NCBI GenBank assembly: GCA_012798365.1
Contig: JAAZNH010000119.1
Coordinates: 1-13,388 of the forward strand
Source: Methanomicrobiales archaeon
GTDB taxonomy: Archaea > Halobacteriota > Methanomicrobia > Methanomicrobiales > Methanospirillaceae
DNA length: 13,388 nucleotides
Reading direction: 5' to 3'
This document shows positions 6,141 to 13,006 of this stretch, one piece after another (the stretch's first letter is position 1; each line of letters begins with the position of its first letter). The position numbers were made by a program, and so were the translations under genes. A model generated the notes under the pieces. The model ran no database searches. It was not told the DNA's origin and saw nothing but the letters and a program-made list of their open reading frames with translations.

Positions 6141-7574
6141 TTACTCTTTTCCAAAGAATGTCCGCATGAACGGATACATTTCCATGATCTGCTGGCTTGC
6201 AATCTCCTCATAGAGCCGGTACGTGATACTGACCGTAAGGAGAAGCCCGGTCCCACTCACCGATCCAACAACACCAAAGAGGTTTGCAACAACACTGAGG
6301 ACACCAATGAAGACACCACCAATAATTGTCACACGGGGAATGTATCGGTCGAGGTACTTCTCGAGTACCTGGGGGTTCCGCCGGTAGCCGGGGATAGACA
6401 TGCCCGAAAGCTGGATCTGCCGCGCAACATCCTTGGAATCAAGCCCGGCCGTTTTAATCCAGAAGAGTGCAAATACCGCACCTCCGACCACCATGAACGT
6501 CATATTGATTCCCAGACGTAATAGCACCTCCCATGGCGCGTGACCGAGGTCGGTCATCCACCACATCCAGTCGGATGGGCCGTTGATTGGTGCAAGGAAG
6601 TACATGACTCCATTCTGGGGGGTTGATCCATCAAATGTTCCCAGCGTTGTGATGCCGACATTGGAGAGGAACATCCCCAGCATCTGGATATTTGCGAGGA
6701 GAACCATGACAAGGATCATGGGGAGAACGCTTGCATAGATAAGCTTGACCGGGAACCGGGCCCGTGCTCCACGAATCTGGGCATGTGCAAGCGGGATTTC
6801 AATTCTTGTGGATTCTACATAGACGATGACAAGGAAAATTGCAATCGTGGTAACAAATGCAAGAAGATCCGTACCGAAATACTGGATATAATTGCCGCCG
6901 TCGATACCGATTGCAACAAGCCGTGGGAAGAAACCCACGGGATACTGATCAGTAACCCGGGACCAGTTGATGAATCCACTGATAAGTGCCTGCGAGATGC
7001 CTGCAATGATGAAAAGACCAACACCGGAGCCGATACCCCATTTGGTAACAACTTCATCCATGAAGAAGATCAGGACACCGCCGATACAGATCTGCAGGAA
7101 GATGATGAAGGAAACAGCGAACAGGTTGCCACCAAAGAATGCGTTGGCAATCGCCGGATCGGGCTGCAGAAATCCACCGACAAGGTTAGGTGCTGCTTCT
7201 ATTACGATCATAACCATGACGAGGATCTTCTGGAGCCCCATGTACATGACCTGACCGCGCGTCTCGCTGGTGTCAATGTGCAGGATATCTGCACCTTTTA
7301 AGAGCTGGAGCACGATGGATGCGGTGACGATCGGTCCGATACCGAGATGAACGATCGAACCGCTTGCGCCGGCAAGGAGTGCGCGCCAGGCTTCAAAAAG
7401 ATCCTGGGACGACTGGGTAATGCCGAACAGCGGGATATTCGTCAGGGCAAAATACAAAATCAGAATCGCGAGCGTCCATAACAGTTTATTCTTGAAATGA
7501 ACGTGTCCCTCAGGGCTCTTGACTGCGGGCATCGCAGCGAGCAGGGGTTCCATTCGATCCAGCAGGTTTCCCAT
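6141..7574 (-). CDS. secY: Protein translocase subunit SecY (archaeal Sec61 alpha)
   Basis: The 477-residue pore subunit of the Sec translocon, through which proteins cross or enter the cytoplasmic membrane. Features in order: TM1 about 29-50 (FKNKLLWTLAILILYF); plug and TM2 region about 66-93 (AGASGSIVHLGIGPIVTASI); TM3-TM5 between about 114 and 200, including KWGIGSGVGLFI (178-189); the cytosolic loop between TM6 and TM7 rich in Arg (about 256-276); an extracytoplasmic loop at about 305-345; TM8 about 355-374; the second ribosome-binding loop GYRRNPQVLEKYLDRYI (396-412); and TM9-TM10 to about 452. The length is normal for archaea. The ATG at 7574 has GGTGA 4 nt upstream. It follows rpl15 after a 39-nt gap, the longest in the operon. 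Confidence 0.97.
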   Translation of the reverse strand: MGNLLDRMEPLLAAMPAVKSPEGHVHFKNKLLWTLAILILYFALTNIPLFGITQSSQDLFEAWRALLAGASGSIVHLGIGPIVTASIVLQLLKGADILHIDTSETRGQVMYMGLQKILVMVMIVIEAAPNLVGGFLQPDPAIANAFFGGNLFAVSFIIFLQICIGGVLIFFMDEVVTKWGIGSGVGLFIIAGISQALISGFINWSRVTDQYPVGFFPRLVAIGIDGGNYIQYFGTDLLAFVTTIAIFLVIVYVESTRIEIPLAHAQIRGARARFPVKLIYASVLPMILVMVLLANIQMLGMFLSNVGITTLGTFDGSTPQNGVMYFLAPINGPSDWMWWMTDLGHAPWEVLLRLGINMTFMVVGGAVFALFWIKTAGLDSKDVARQIQLSGMSIPGYRRNPQVLEKYLDRYIPRVTIIGGVFIGVLSVVANLFGVVGSVSGTGLLLTVSITYRLYEEIASQQIMEMYPFMRTFFGKE

Positions 7575-7613
7575 TGTTTCACCAAAAAATATTCAGGTAG
7601 GTTGGCAGGCGCA
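7575..7613 (-). other. rpl15-secY intergenic spacer with T6 run
   Basis: This 39-nt spacer is the widest gap among operon genes that otherwise overlap or sit 0-21 nt apart. On the minus strand it contains AATATTTTTTGG (T6 opposite 7584-7589), followed by GGTGA. The AT-rich element could act as a weak terminator or as part of a promoter, giving secY and the genes after it a separate level of expression. It lies only about 10 nt before the ATG, which makes a promoter use less likely than partial termination. Confidence 0.35.
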
Positions 7614-8042
7614 CTAGAGCTCGAGTGCCTTGCCACCCATTTTCTCGATCTTCGCTTTCGCAGCTTCAGAGAAAGCTGAGGCGGAGAGGTTTATCTTCTT
7701 TGTGACTTTGCCGCTGCCAAGGATCTTTTCAATCCCCATGTCAGCTGCATTGATCACAACGGCATCTCCTTCCTGCTTTGCGATTCCCTGGGCGATAAGC
7801 GACGGGATGATCTGGTCCAGGATACCAACATCGATGGTTGTGACATCAGCTGTGGTCTGGTTGTAGAATCCATCCTTACCAAATACCGGACCGCCCATCT
7901 CCTTGTACCACTTGACAAAGTGGTGGGCGTTGATGCCGGCCCTTCCACGGCCACCGCGGTTACCTGCACCACGGCGGTTCTTGTGGGTACCGCCACCGCA
8001 TGTCCGCGAGCCGCGGAACTTTGAACGCTTGTTGGTTGGCAT
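7614..8042 (-). CDS. rpl15: Large ribosomal subunit protein uL15
   Basis: The 142-residue uL15 protein binds 23S rRNA late in 50S assembly. The N-terminal Gly/Arg-rich extension (SKFRGSRTCGGGTHKNRRGAG, then NRGGRGRAG) is typical and threads into rRNA; the C-terminal globular part contains ADVTTIDVGILDQ and EKILGSGKVTKKI, ending in EKMGGKALEL. I chose the ATG at 8042: the frame also has a GTG at 8051, but that GTG is itself part of the Shine-Dalgarno site GAGGTGA. The stop of rpl30 lies inside the same ribosome binding site, so the two genes are translationally coupled. Confidence 0.95.
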   Translation of the reverse strand: MPTNKRSKFRGSRTCGGGTHKNRRGAGNRGGRGRAGINAHHFVKWYKEMGGPVFGKDGFYNQTTADVTTIDVGILDQIIPSLIAQGIAKQEGDAVVINAADMGIEKILGSGKVTKKINLSASAFSEAAKAKIEKMGGKALEL

Positions 8043-8047
8043 CGTCT

Positions 8048-8054
8048 TCACCTC
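8048..8054 (-). promoter_or_regulatory. Ribosome binding site that sets the rpl15 start
   Basis: Minus-strand GAGGTGA followed by a 5-nt spacer and the ATG at 8042. It includes the TGA stop of rpl30 and the GTG that would otherwise be taken as an earlier start. Confidence 0.7.
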
Positions 8055-8509
8055 ATCTTGTACAGGAGCGTGTTGATCTCCTGCCCGTAATACCCGAGCG
8101 CCCCGCCTTGGGGGAAGGTGCGCTTGGTTGTCTTGTAGCCCTTACGCGGGGGGTGAAGGCGGAGTACGGGCTTGAGGCCGGGTACATCGCGCAGCTTCGT
8201 CTCGCCGCTTGCCAGTGCTTTTGCAAACTCGGTAATGCTCCCGTAGGTGGAGTTTGACTTGATGTACTCATCAGTCAGGGGTGCATCGCCAATAACCCGG
8301 CCACGGGACTGCAGCAGGGTCTCGACAGTGGATGCATCCACTTCACCGAATGCTACGTAGTCCTTGACCTTGCGGATCATCCCGAGGTTCTCCGGGGTGT
8401 CGGGGATGAGCACGCAGTGGTTGATGTGGTGGAGACGCAGCATCTTCAGGGTGTCCTTAATGTCACGGCGGGTTTTGACAACACCGCGGACCTGAACTAC
8501 AGCATACAT
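8048..8509 (-). CDS. rpl30: Large ribosomal subunit protein uL30 (archaeal long form)
   Basis: The 153-residue archaeal form of uL30 (eukaryotic L7), longer than the roughly 60-residue bacterial form. The core is at the N-terminus (MYAVVQVRGVVKTRRDIKDT, LHHINHCVLIPDTPENLGMI); the C-terminal extension includes RLHPPRKGYKTTKRTF and ends GYYGQEINTLLYKMR, as usual in archaea. Its ATG directly follows the TAA of rps5 with no spacer, so its ribosome binding site lies within the end of rps5. Confidence 0.96.
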   Translation of the reverse strand: MYAVVQVRGVVKTRRDIKDTLKMLRLHHINHCVLIPDTPENLGMIRKVKDYVAFGEVDASTVETLLQSRGRVIGDAPLTDEYIKSNSTYGSITEFAKALASGETKLRDVPGLKPVLRLHPPRKGYKTTKRTFPQGGALGYYGQEINTLLYKMR

Positions 8510-9127
8510 TTACTGTGACCCCCCGGTCCGGATCATATTGGTCTCCTGAAGGGCGTTGAACGTTGCCTTTGCAAAGTTGATGGTAGTACGGGTCTGCCCG
8601 CGGGCAAACGTCCATGCATCCTTGATGCCGGCAAGTTCGAGCACTTTCTTGCTGATGTCACCAGTAACAAGCCCGGTGCCCTGAGGAGCGGGCTTGAGGG
8701 TTACCTTGACGCTGCCAGCGGTGCCGGTGACCTGCATGGGGATGGAGTGTGCAACATCGCACCCGCATTCCCAGCTGCCACAGCCGCGCTTAACTTTCAC
8801 GAGGTTCATCTTTGCCTTGACGATCGCTTTCTTGATTGCGTCGCCGACCTGGACATCCTTGCCCTGGCCAAAGCCGATGTACCCGTTCCGGTTGCCGACA
8901 ATAACGACGGCACGGAACTGAACACGGCGGCCTGAGTCGGTCATACGCTGCATCATGGCGATGTCGAGGACTTCGTCTTCGAGTTCGGGAAGGAACGCAT
9001 CGACGATCTCGGGTTCCTTGATGGGGCGACCGCTCTCGAGGATTTGGTCAATGCTCTTGATATCGCCGGATGCGACGAGCTTGCCAAGACCGGTGACCGG
9101 GCGCCACTCCTGCTTTTCGTATGCCAT
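8510..9127 (-). CDS. rps5: Small ribosomal subunit protein uS5
   Basis: The 205-residue archaeal/eukaryotic-type uS5, needed for mRNA decoding accuracy and positioned near the mRNA entry site. Motifs: the N-terminal WRPVTGLGKLV, MQRMTDSGRRVQFRAVVIVGN (about 79-99), the glycine loop GYIGFGQGKDVQVGDAI, then RGCGSWECGC, whose cysteine cluster is typical of archaeal uS5, and the S5 C-terminal domain APQGTGLVTGD. The ATG lies one base after the rpl18 stop, with GGAGCTG upstream. Confidence 0.97.
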   Translation of the reverse strand: MAYEKQEWRPVTGLGKLVASGDIKSIDQILESGRPIKEPEIVDAFLPELEDEVLDIAMMQRMTDSGRRVQFRAVVIVGNRNGYIGFGQGKDVQVGDAIKKAIVKAKMNLVKVKRGCGSWECGCDVAHSIPMQVTGTAGSVKVTLKPAPQGTGLVTGDISKKVLELAGIKDAWTFARGQTRTTINFAKATFNALQETNMIRTGGSQ

Positions 9128-9128
9128 G

Positions 9129-9653
9129 TTATACCAGCTCCTTCTTGATGGCGGCTGCCACCTGTTCGACGGTACCTACAATATCGCCGGCATTCTTGTT
9201 GTATGCCGCGATGTGAGCACCCTTGACCCGTTCATCGGAGGGGAGAATGTCCTCGCCGTGGGGGATCTCGAGGCCGGCCTCAACTGCGCCCTTGAGCGCT
9301 GCAAAGACCCGGGCACCCGGGGTTGCACGGTTCAGGCCGATATCCAGGATTGCGCTGTCATACTGGGCCTTCTTTGCCTTTGCGGCAAAGAGCATGCCCG
9401 TAAGGTATGCTGCGGGGGTGTTGGATGTCGATCCCTTGTACCCGTATTTTTCGAGCTCGGCAGAGTTGGCTGCAACAAGAGTCTTGTCGCCTTCCATCTC
9501 TGCAGTAACGAGCTGGATGATAATGTGACGGTTGGTCTTCCGGACAACCATCCGCGGTACGTCAGCTACAACGAGCCGGGTCCGCTGGTAATAATCGGTC
9601 TTGCCTTCCCTCCGCCTGCGGAAGGGGACAAAATACCGTGGTCCTGTTGCCAT
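9129..9653 (-). CDS. rpl18: Large ribosomal subunit protein uL18
   Basis: The 174-residue uL18 binds 5S rRNA together with uL5 in the central protuberance. Recognisable parts are the N-terminal MATGPRYFVPFRRRREGKTDY, the strand RMVVRKTNRHIIIQLV, NTPAAYLTGMLFAAKAKK and LDIGLNRATPGARVFAALKGA, all as in archaeal L18. The length is within the archaeal range. Its ATG lies one base after the rpl19e stop, with a strong GGAGGATGA site inside the end of that gene. Confidence 0.97.
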   Translation of the reverse strand: MATGPRYFVPFRRRREGKTDYYQRTRLVVADVPRMVVRKTNRHIIIQLVTAEMEGDKTLVAANSAELEKYGYKGSTSNTPAAYLTGMLFAAKAKKAQYDSAILDIGLNRATPGARVFAALKGAVEAGLEIPHGEDILPSDERVKGAHIAAYNKNAGDIVGTVEQVAAAIKKELV

Positions 9654-9654
9654 G

Positions 9655-10107
9655 TTACTTCATCCTCCCAAGGAGGATCTCCATCTGCGCCTTCATGTGC
9701 GCGACGCTCCTGAACTGGCCGCCGGCCGCTTTCCGGTAAAGGACGCGGTACATGTGCGGGTCAATGGTTCCCGCTGTGCGGAGTTCAACGAGCACTTTCC
9801 TGATTGCGCGGATCTTCTGGACCCATGCAGTCTTGCTCGGGTTGCGGGCACCTGCCGCACCCTTCCTCTTACCGGCGCCCTTGCGGTGGCCGTACGAGCG
9901 CTGGGCAATCCGTGCCCGTGCCCGGCCGCGGCTGACACCCTTCTTCTGGCGTGCCTTGATGGCGCCGTCAGTAATGAGTCCCCGTAAATCCTCACGTGAG
10001 ATTGCATTCTCAATATCAGAGATGCGGGCAGGGTCAAACCAGACGCGGTTAACGCCGCACTTAAGGATGGCGGCAACGATGCGTTTCTGGCTCGCGACAT
10101 CACTCAT
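9655..10107 (-). CDS. rpl19e: Large ribosomal subunit protein eL19
   Basis: The 150-residue eL19, present in archaea and eukaryotes but not bacteria. The N-terminal helical domain includes MSDVASQKRIVAAILKCGVNRVWFDPARI; then comes the very basic stretch KARQKKGVSRGRARARIAQRS, followed by YGHRKGAGKRKGAAGARNP and a C-terminal helix (YRVLYRKAAGGQF). The length is typical of archaea. It overlaps the 3' end of rpl32e by 8 nt, and its GGTGA ribosome binding site is encoded by the last codons of that gene's lysine-rich tail. Confidence 0.97.
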   Translation of the reverse strand: MSDVASQKRIVAAILKCGVNRVWFDPARISDIENAISREDLRGLITDGAIKARQKKGVSRGRARARIAQRSYGHRKGAGKRKGAAGARNPSKTAWVQKIRAIRKVLVELRTAGTIDPHMYRVLYRKAAGGQFRSVAHMKAQMEILLGRMK

Positions 10108-10675
10108 TCTTCTTCACCCCTGATTTGGTAGTCTTCTTTGCGGCAGGTTTGGCCTCGGCCTTCTTGGCCGGAGCCTTCTTCTCGGCTGCTTCTGCCTTGG
10201 GCTTGGCTGCGGCCTTCTTTGCCGGGGCCTTCTTCTCGGCTGCCGGCTTCTTCTCTGCAGTCTTTGCTGCAGGTTTCTTGGCCGGTGCCTTCTTTGCCTT
10301 TACCGTGCGGGCATTGAGAACCTTGAGTCCCTTTGCAAGTGCTGCTTCCTGGAGGGCGGTCCTCTTTTTGTCGCCAACGGTTCCGGAAATCCTCACTGCC
10401 TGTGTCTTTGCATCGAGACCCTCGAGATCCTTTATGGATGCAACAAGGACTTCAAAGAATCCGCTCGGGTGCATGCCACGTACTGCTACAGGGCTGCCAA
10501 AACCCGGCTTCGGGAGTGCGCCCTTTGCCTTCTTCTGTTCTCTCTGTTTGTTGTGCTGTCCGCGGGGTTTTCTCCATGAGTCGGAGAGCTGGCGCTTCTT
10601 TCCGTATCCATCGCGCTTGAAGCGTGCGCCTTTCTCAACGCGCACCTTAATCAGTCGCTTGACTTCAGTTGCCAT
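10100..10675 (-). CDS. rpl32e: Large ribosomal subunit protein eL32 with long Lys/Ala/Pro C-terminal tail
   Basis: The 191-residue protein has a normal eL32 core at about residues 1-125: RFKRDGYGKKRQLSDSWRKPRG (17-38), KPGFGSPVAVRGMHPSGF (56-73) and the end NARTVK. Residues 126-191 are an added low-complexity tail made almost wholly of Lys, Ala, Pro and a few Glu (24 Lys, 6 Glu), with repeating EKKAPAKKA units. Archaeal eL32 length varies, but the core usually ends near here, so the tail is an extension, presumably disordered and lying on rRNA or at the ribosome surface. Of its lysine codons 21 of 24 are AAG. The ATG is 5 nt after the rpl6 stop. The tail is in frame to a normal stop and is not a frameshift product. 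Confidence 0.93.
   Translation of the reverse strand: MATEVKRLIKVRVEKGARFKRDGYGKKRQLSDSWRKPRGQHNKQREQKKAKGALPKPGFGSPVAVRGMHPSGFFEVLVASIKDLEGLDAKTQAVRISGTVGDKKRTALQEAALAKGLKVLNARTVKAKKAPAKKPAAKTAEKKPAAEKKAPAKKAAAKPKAEAAEKKAPAKKAEAKPAAKKTTKSGVKKNE
10103..10300 (-). repeat. Low-complexity coding repeat: Lys/Ala/Pro tail of eL32
   Basis: Codons 126-191 of rpl32e. The imperfect unit, about ten residues long, is E-K-K-x-P-A-K-K-x, seen starting at about residues 141, 147 and 165. GC-rich and AAG-biased, with no long exact DNA repeat visible by eye. Confidence 0.7.
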
Positions 10676-10680
10676 TGTCT

Positions 10681-11205
10681 TCAGCCCCTCTGGACCGTGT
10701 AGATGCCATCCTGGAACACACGCGGGTCGCGGTTGCGGATGTGGGTCGCATGTTCAATATTTGCTGCAGAGGTCCCTACCAGTTCGCGGTCGATGCCGGT
10801 CAGGACAACCTCGTCATTTGCTACTTTTGCAGTAACGCCGGTCTCGATGCGCGCATAGCGGGCTTTCTTCTCGCCAAGGAAATTGGCGATTTCGAGCTTG
10901 TTGCCCTGGAGTTTGAGCTGGATCGGGAAGTGGCTGTATACCACTTTCATCCGGTACTCGAAACCTTCGGTGACGCCACGAACCATGTTCTTGGTGTGAG
11001 CCTCAAGGGTTCCAACCATCGCGGTGATCTCTTTTCTCTGGGACTCGGTAGTGATTGTCACTTCTTTTCCATCACAGGCAACGGATACCTGGGGGAACCG
11101 GACATTCCTGGAGAGCTGCCCCTTGGGGCCGTTTACCTTAAGCTGCGTTCCGTCCAGCTGGACTTTGACGCCATCAGGGATTATGACTTTTCTGACTGCT
11201 GCCAT
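10681..11205 (-). CDS. rpl6: Large ribosomal subunit protein uL6
   Basis: The 174-residue uL6 binds 23S rRNA near the factor-binding site. Two L6 domains are seen: the N-terminal IIPDGVKVQLDGTQLKVNGPKGQLSR region and the C-terminal IQLKLQGNKLEIANFLGEKK, followed by DRELVGTSAANIEHATHIRNRDPRVFQDGIY, which is the archaeal/eukaryotic form. The length is typical. The ATG at 11205 follows AGGTGC, 12 nt after the rps8 stop. Confidence 0.97.
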   Translation of the reverse strand: MAAVRKVIIPDGVKVQLDGTQLKVNGPKGQLSRNVRFPQVSVACDGKEVTITTESQRKEITAMVGTLEAHTKNMVRGVTEGFEYRMKVVYSHFPIQLKLQGNKLEIANFLGEKKARYARIETGVTAKVANDEVVLTGIDRELVGTSAANIEHATHIRNRDPRVFQDGIYTVQRG

Positions 11206-11217
11206 TCCAACGCACCT

Positions 11218-11610
11218 TTAGTAAACGTACCCGAGCAGTTCGCCACCAATGCCTTCTTTTCTTGCCTGCACGTGTGAGATCACGCCGCGCGAGGTCGAAA
11301 GCATCAGGAGCCCGAAGTTTTTGCCGGGCAGGTACTGCTTCTCCCAGTATTCCATTTCATCGAGCTGTACAGAGAACCGGGGGGTGATAGCACCGCAGCG
11401 GTTGATCTTGCCCGTAAGGTTGACCTTGAGCTGGCCACCCCGTCCGTCATCGATGAACTCGAAGCTGCCGATATACCCGGCGTCCTGCATAATGCGAAGC
11501 ATCGCACCAAGGAGTTTGCTTGCGGGTTCGATGACGCACACGGCCTTTCCGGTGTCGCCCGCATTCTTGAGGGCGCACATTCCGTCTGCTATTGTATTGA
11601 GTCGTGTCAT
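11218..11610 (-). CDS. rps8: Small ribosomal subunit protein uS8
   Basis: The 130-residue uS8 binds the central domain of 16S rRNA and is a primary assembly protein. Motifs: N-terminal NTIADGMCALKNAGDTGK, the middle FIDDGRGGQLKVNLTGKINRCGAI, and the C-terminal PGKNFGLLMLSTSRGVISHVQA with GGELLGYVY at the end, as in archaea. The ATG follows a near-perfect site AGGTGAT (11617-11623) with a 6-nt spacer; this site overlaps the last base of the rps14 stop codon. Confidence 0.97.
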   Translation of the reverse strand: MTRLNTIADGMCALKNAGDTGKAVCVIEPASKLLGAMLRIMQDAGYIGSFEFIDDGRGGQLKVNLTGKINRCGAITPRFSVQLDEMEYWEKQYLPGKNFGLLMLSTSRGVISHVQARKEGIGGELLGYVY

Positions 11611-11622
11611 TGTGCCATCACC

Positions 11623-11778
11623 TTAGCTCATCTTCTTGAAGCCCATCTTCTGGGCCCATTCGCGGAAGCACTGCCTGCAGAACATGATATGGTATCTGCG
11701 TACGAGCCCCTGTTTGCGCCCGCACATCTTGCATTCGTTCGCACCGCGACCGTAGATCTTCTTCCTTTCTCCTGCCAT
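11623..11778 (-). CDS. rps14: Small ribosomal subunit protein uS14 (zinc-binding form)
   Basis: A short gene of 51 codons plus stop, easy to miss because a longer but unrelated open frame overlaps it. The protein starts MAGERKKIYGRGANECKMCG and ends QKMGFKKMS. It has a C-x2-C...C-x2-C zinc ribbon (C16, C19, C34, C37), as in archaeal uS14. It belongs in the 3' major domain of the 30S subunit. The ATG overlaps the rpl5 stop by one base (TAATG). Length and position between rpl5 and rps8 are exactly as expected for the archaeal spc operon. Confidence 0.95.
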   Translation of the reverse strand: MAGERKKIYGRGANECKMCGRKQGLVRRYHIMFCRQCFREWAQKMGFKKMS

Positions 11779-12275
11779 TAGCGCACCTCGACCTGGTATT
11801 TCTCCTTGAGGAATGCCATTGCATCTGCCTTGCTCACGCGCTGCTTCTGGGGCAGTTTCTTCTGCGCCATCTTCCTGCGGGTGATCCGGATACCTTTTCG
11901 CTCAAGGACGACATTGACATCCATACCGTAGATACCAATCTGCGGGTCGTAGTTCATGCCGGGGAAGTCCGTGTGTTCTTCAATACCGAACGCAAAATTT
12001 CCGCTCTTGTCGAACTGGCTCTCAAAGACCGTTTTCTGGACAATCGTAAGAGCTGTTGCAATGAAATCCCGGGCGGTTTTGCCACGGAGGGTAACCTTGC
12101 AGCCGATGGGCATTCCCTTCCTGACGGAGAAGGCCGGCTGGGTCTTCTTGGCAATCGTCCGGATCGGGGTCTGCTTGGTGATTGTCTTCATGATGTTCTC
12201 GGCTTTCACCAGCTTATCGCCGGCTTCGCCAACACCCATGTGGACAACGACCTTGTCAATATAGACATCGCGCAT
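11778..12275 (-). CDS. rpl5: Large ribosomal subunit protein uL5
   Basis: The 165-residue uL5 binds 5S rRNA and contacts the P-site tRNA in the central protuberance. Motifs: VYIDKVVVHMGVGEAGDKLVKAENI, then QTPIRTIAKKTQPAFSVRKGMPIGCKVTLRG, and the C-terminal DFPGMNYDPQIGIYGMDVNVVLERKG with IRITRRK. I prefer the ATG at 12275, which has GTGA 5 nt upstream, the same spacing as in neighbouring genes. A GTG at 12284, overlapping the rps4e stop as GTGA, would add three residues (MTS) and cannot be excluded. Confidence 0.94.
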   Translation of the reverse strand: MRDVYIDKVVVHMGVGEAGDKLVKAENIMKTITKQTPIRTIAKKTQPAFSVRKGMPIGCKVTLRGKTARDFIATALTIVQKTVFESQFDKSGNFAFGIEEHTDFPGMNYDPQIGIYGMDVNVVLERKGIRITRRKMAQKKLPQKQRVSKADAMAFLKEKYQVEVR

Positions 12276-12280
12276 TGAGG

Positions 12281-13006
12281 TCACTGCTCATGCCCCCATT
12301 TAGCAATTGCGGGTGTCTTAGTCCCGACCATGTAGATGTACGGGGAGACGGTATCGAACTTTGTTCCATTCGACTCATCCTGTAAGATGATCTTGTTCGG
12401 GACGCTGCCGGGGACCTTGATGATCTCAAGGATCCGTGCGACCTTGCCGGAGTGCTTACCTCCAATGATCATGGCCATGTTGCCGACTGCGAACGGGAAG
12501 TGTCCGACAATCTTGAACCGATTCTCCGGTTCAAGAGAGAGGATGATCGAGTCGCCTGACTTGTAGGTGTTATCTGCAAGCAGGTTGGAGCCGTCACGCA
12601 TGTTGAGCTGGACCCTGCCACCGGAGACAATGGTCTTGTTCTTGATCTTGCACAGGCGGGTCTTTGCTGCCTCAGCGTCAATCTCGACGGAGACATGGCG
12701 CCCGTCCTTGTCGCGAAGGATACGGTAGTATTTGCTGATCTTGGGCAGGGCAACAATATCGAAGATACCAACACCCAGCTTCGGGTCGCGGCAGGGTCTG
12801 CCGTTGACGATAACATCCTTCTGCCGGAGGATCTGCTTGATCTCCTTCATGTTCCGTGCATAGTCCATATGGTCACGGAGCCAGACAGCGATCGGCATTG
12901 CATTGGCGTTGTGCGGGCCGGGTGCGGTCTTTGAGATAAACTTCGCGGTTTTCTTGGCAATGTGCCAGGAGTCCGGAGCGTTAAGTCGCTTTAAGTGATT
13001 TGACAT
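12281..13006 (-). CDS. rps4e: Small ribosomal subunit protein eS4
   Basis: The 241-residue eS4, an archaeal/eukaryotic 30S protein. The N-terminal region MSNHLKRLNAPDSWHIAKKT is typical. An S4-type RNA-binding region follows (about 42-80, with LRQKDVIVNGRPCRDPKLGVGIFDIV), then the central domain (VQLNMRDGSNLLADNTYKSGDS) and a C-terminal KOW-like stretch (GHFPFAVGNMAMIIGGKHSGKVARI). Its ATG overlaps the rpl24 stop by one base (TAATG). Confidence 0.97.
   Translation of the reverse strand: MSNHLKRLNAPDSWHIAKKTAKFISKTAPGPHNANAMPIAVWLRDHMDYARNMKEIKQILRQKDVIVNGRPCRDPKLGVGIFDIVALPKISKYYRILRDKDGRHVSVEIDAEAAKTRLCKIKNKTIVSGGRVQLNMRDGSNLLADNTYKSGDSIILSLEPENRFKIVGHFPFAVGNMAMIIGGKHSGKVARILEIIKVPGSVPNKIILQDESNGTKFDTVSPYIYMVGTKTPAIAKWGHEQ

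Noticed and set aside
10125..10835. Long plus-strand open frame rich in Ala and Phe that looks like a repeat-containing membrane protein
   Set aside because: It is the antisense of the lysine tail and core of rpl32e and part of rpl6: AAG/GCC codons read backwards give Phe/Leu and Ala/Gly. The minus-strand genes are certain.
11618..11824. Minus-strand open frame of 68 codons over the rps14 position
   Set aside because: It is out of frame with uS14, shows no family match, and overlaps the end of rpl5. The 51-codon frame at 11623-11778 has the zinc ribbon and the correct start overlap.
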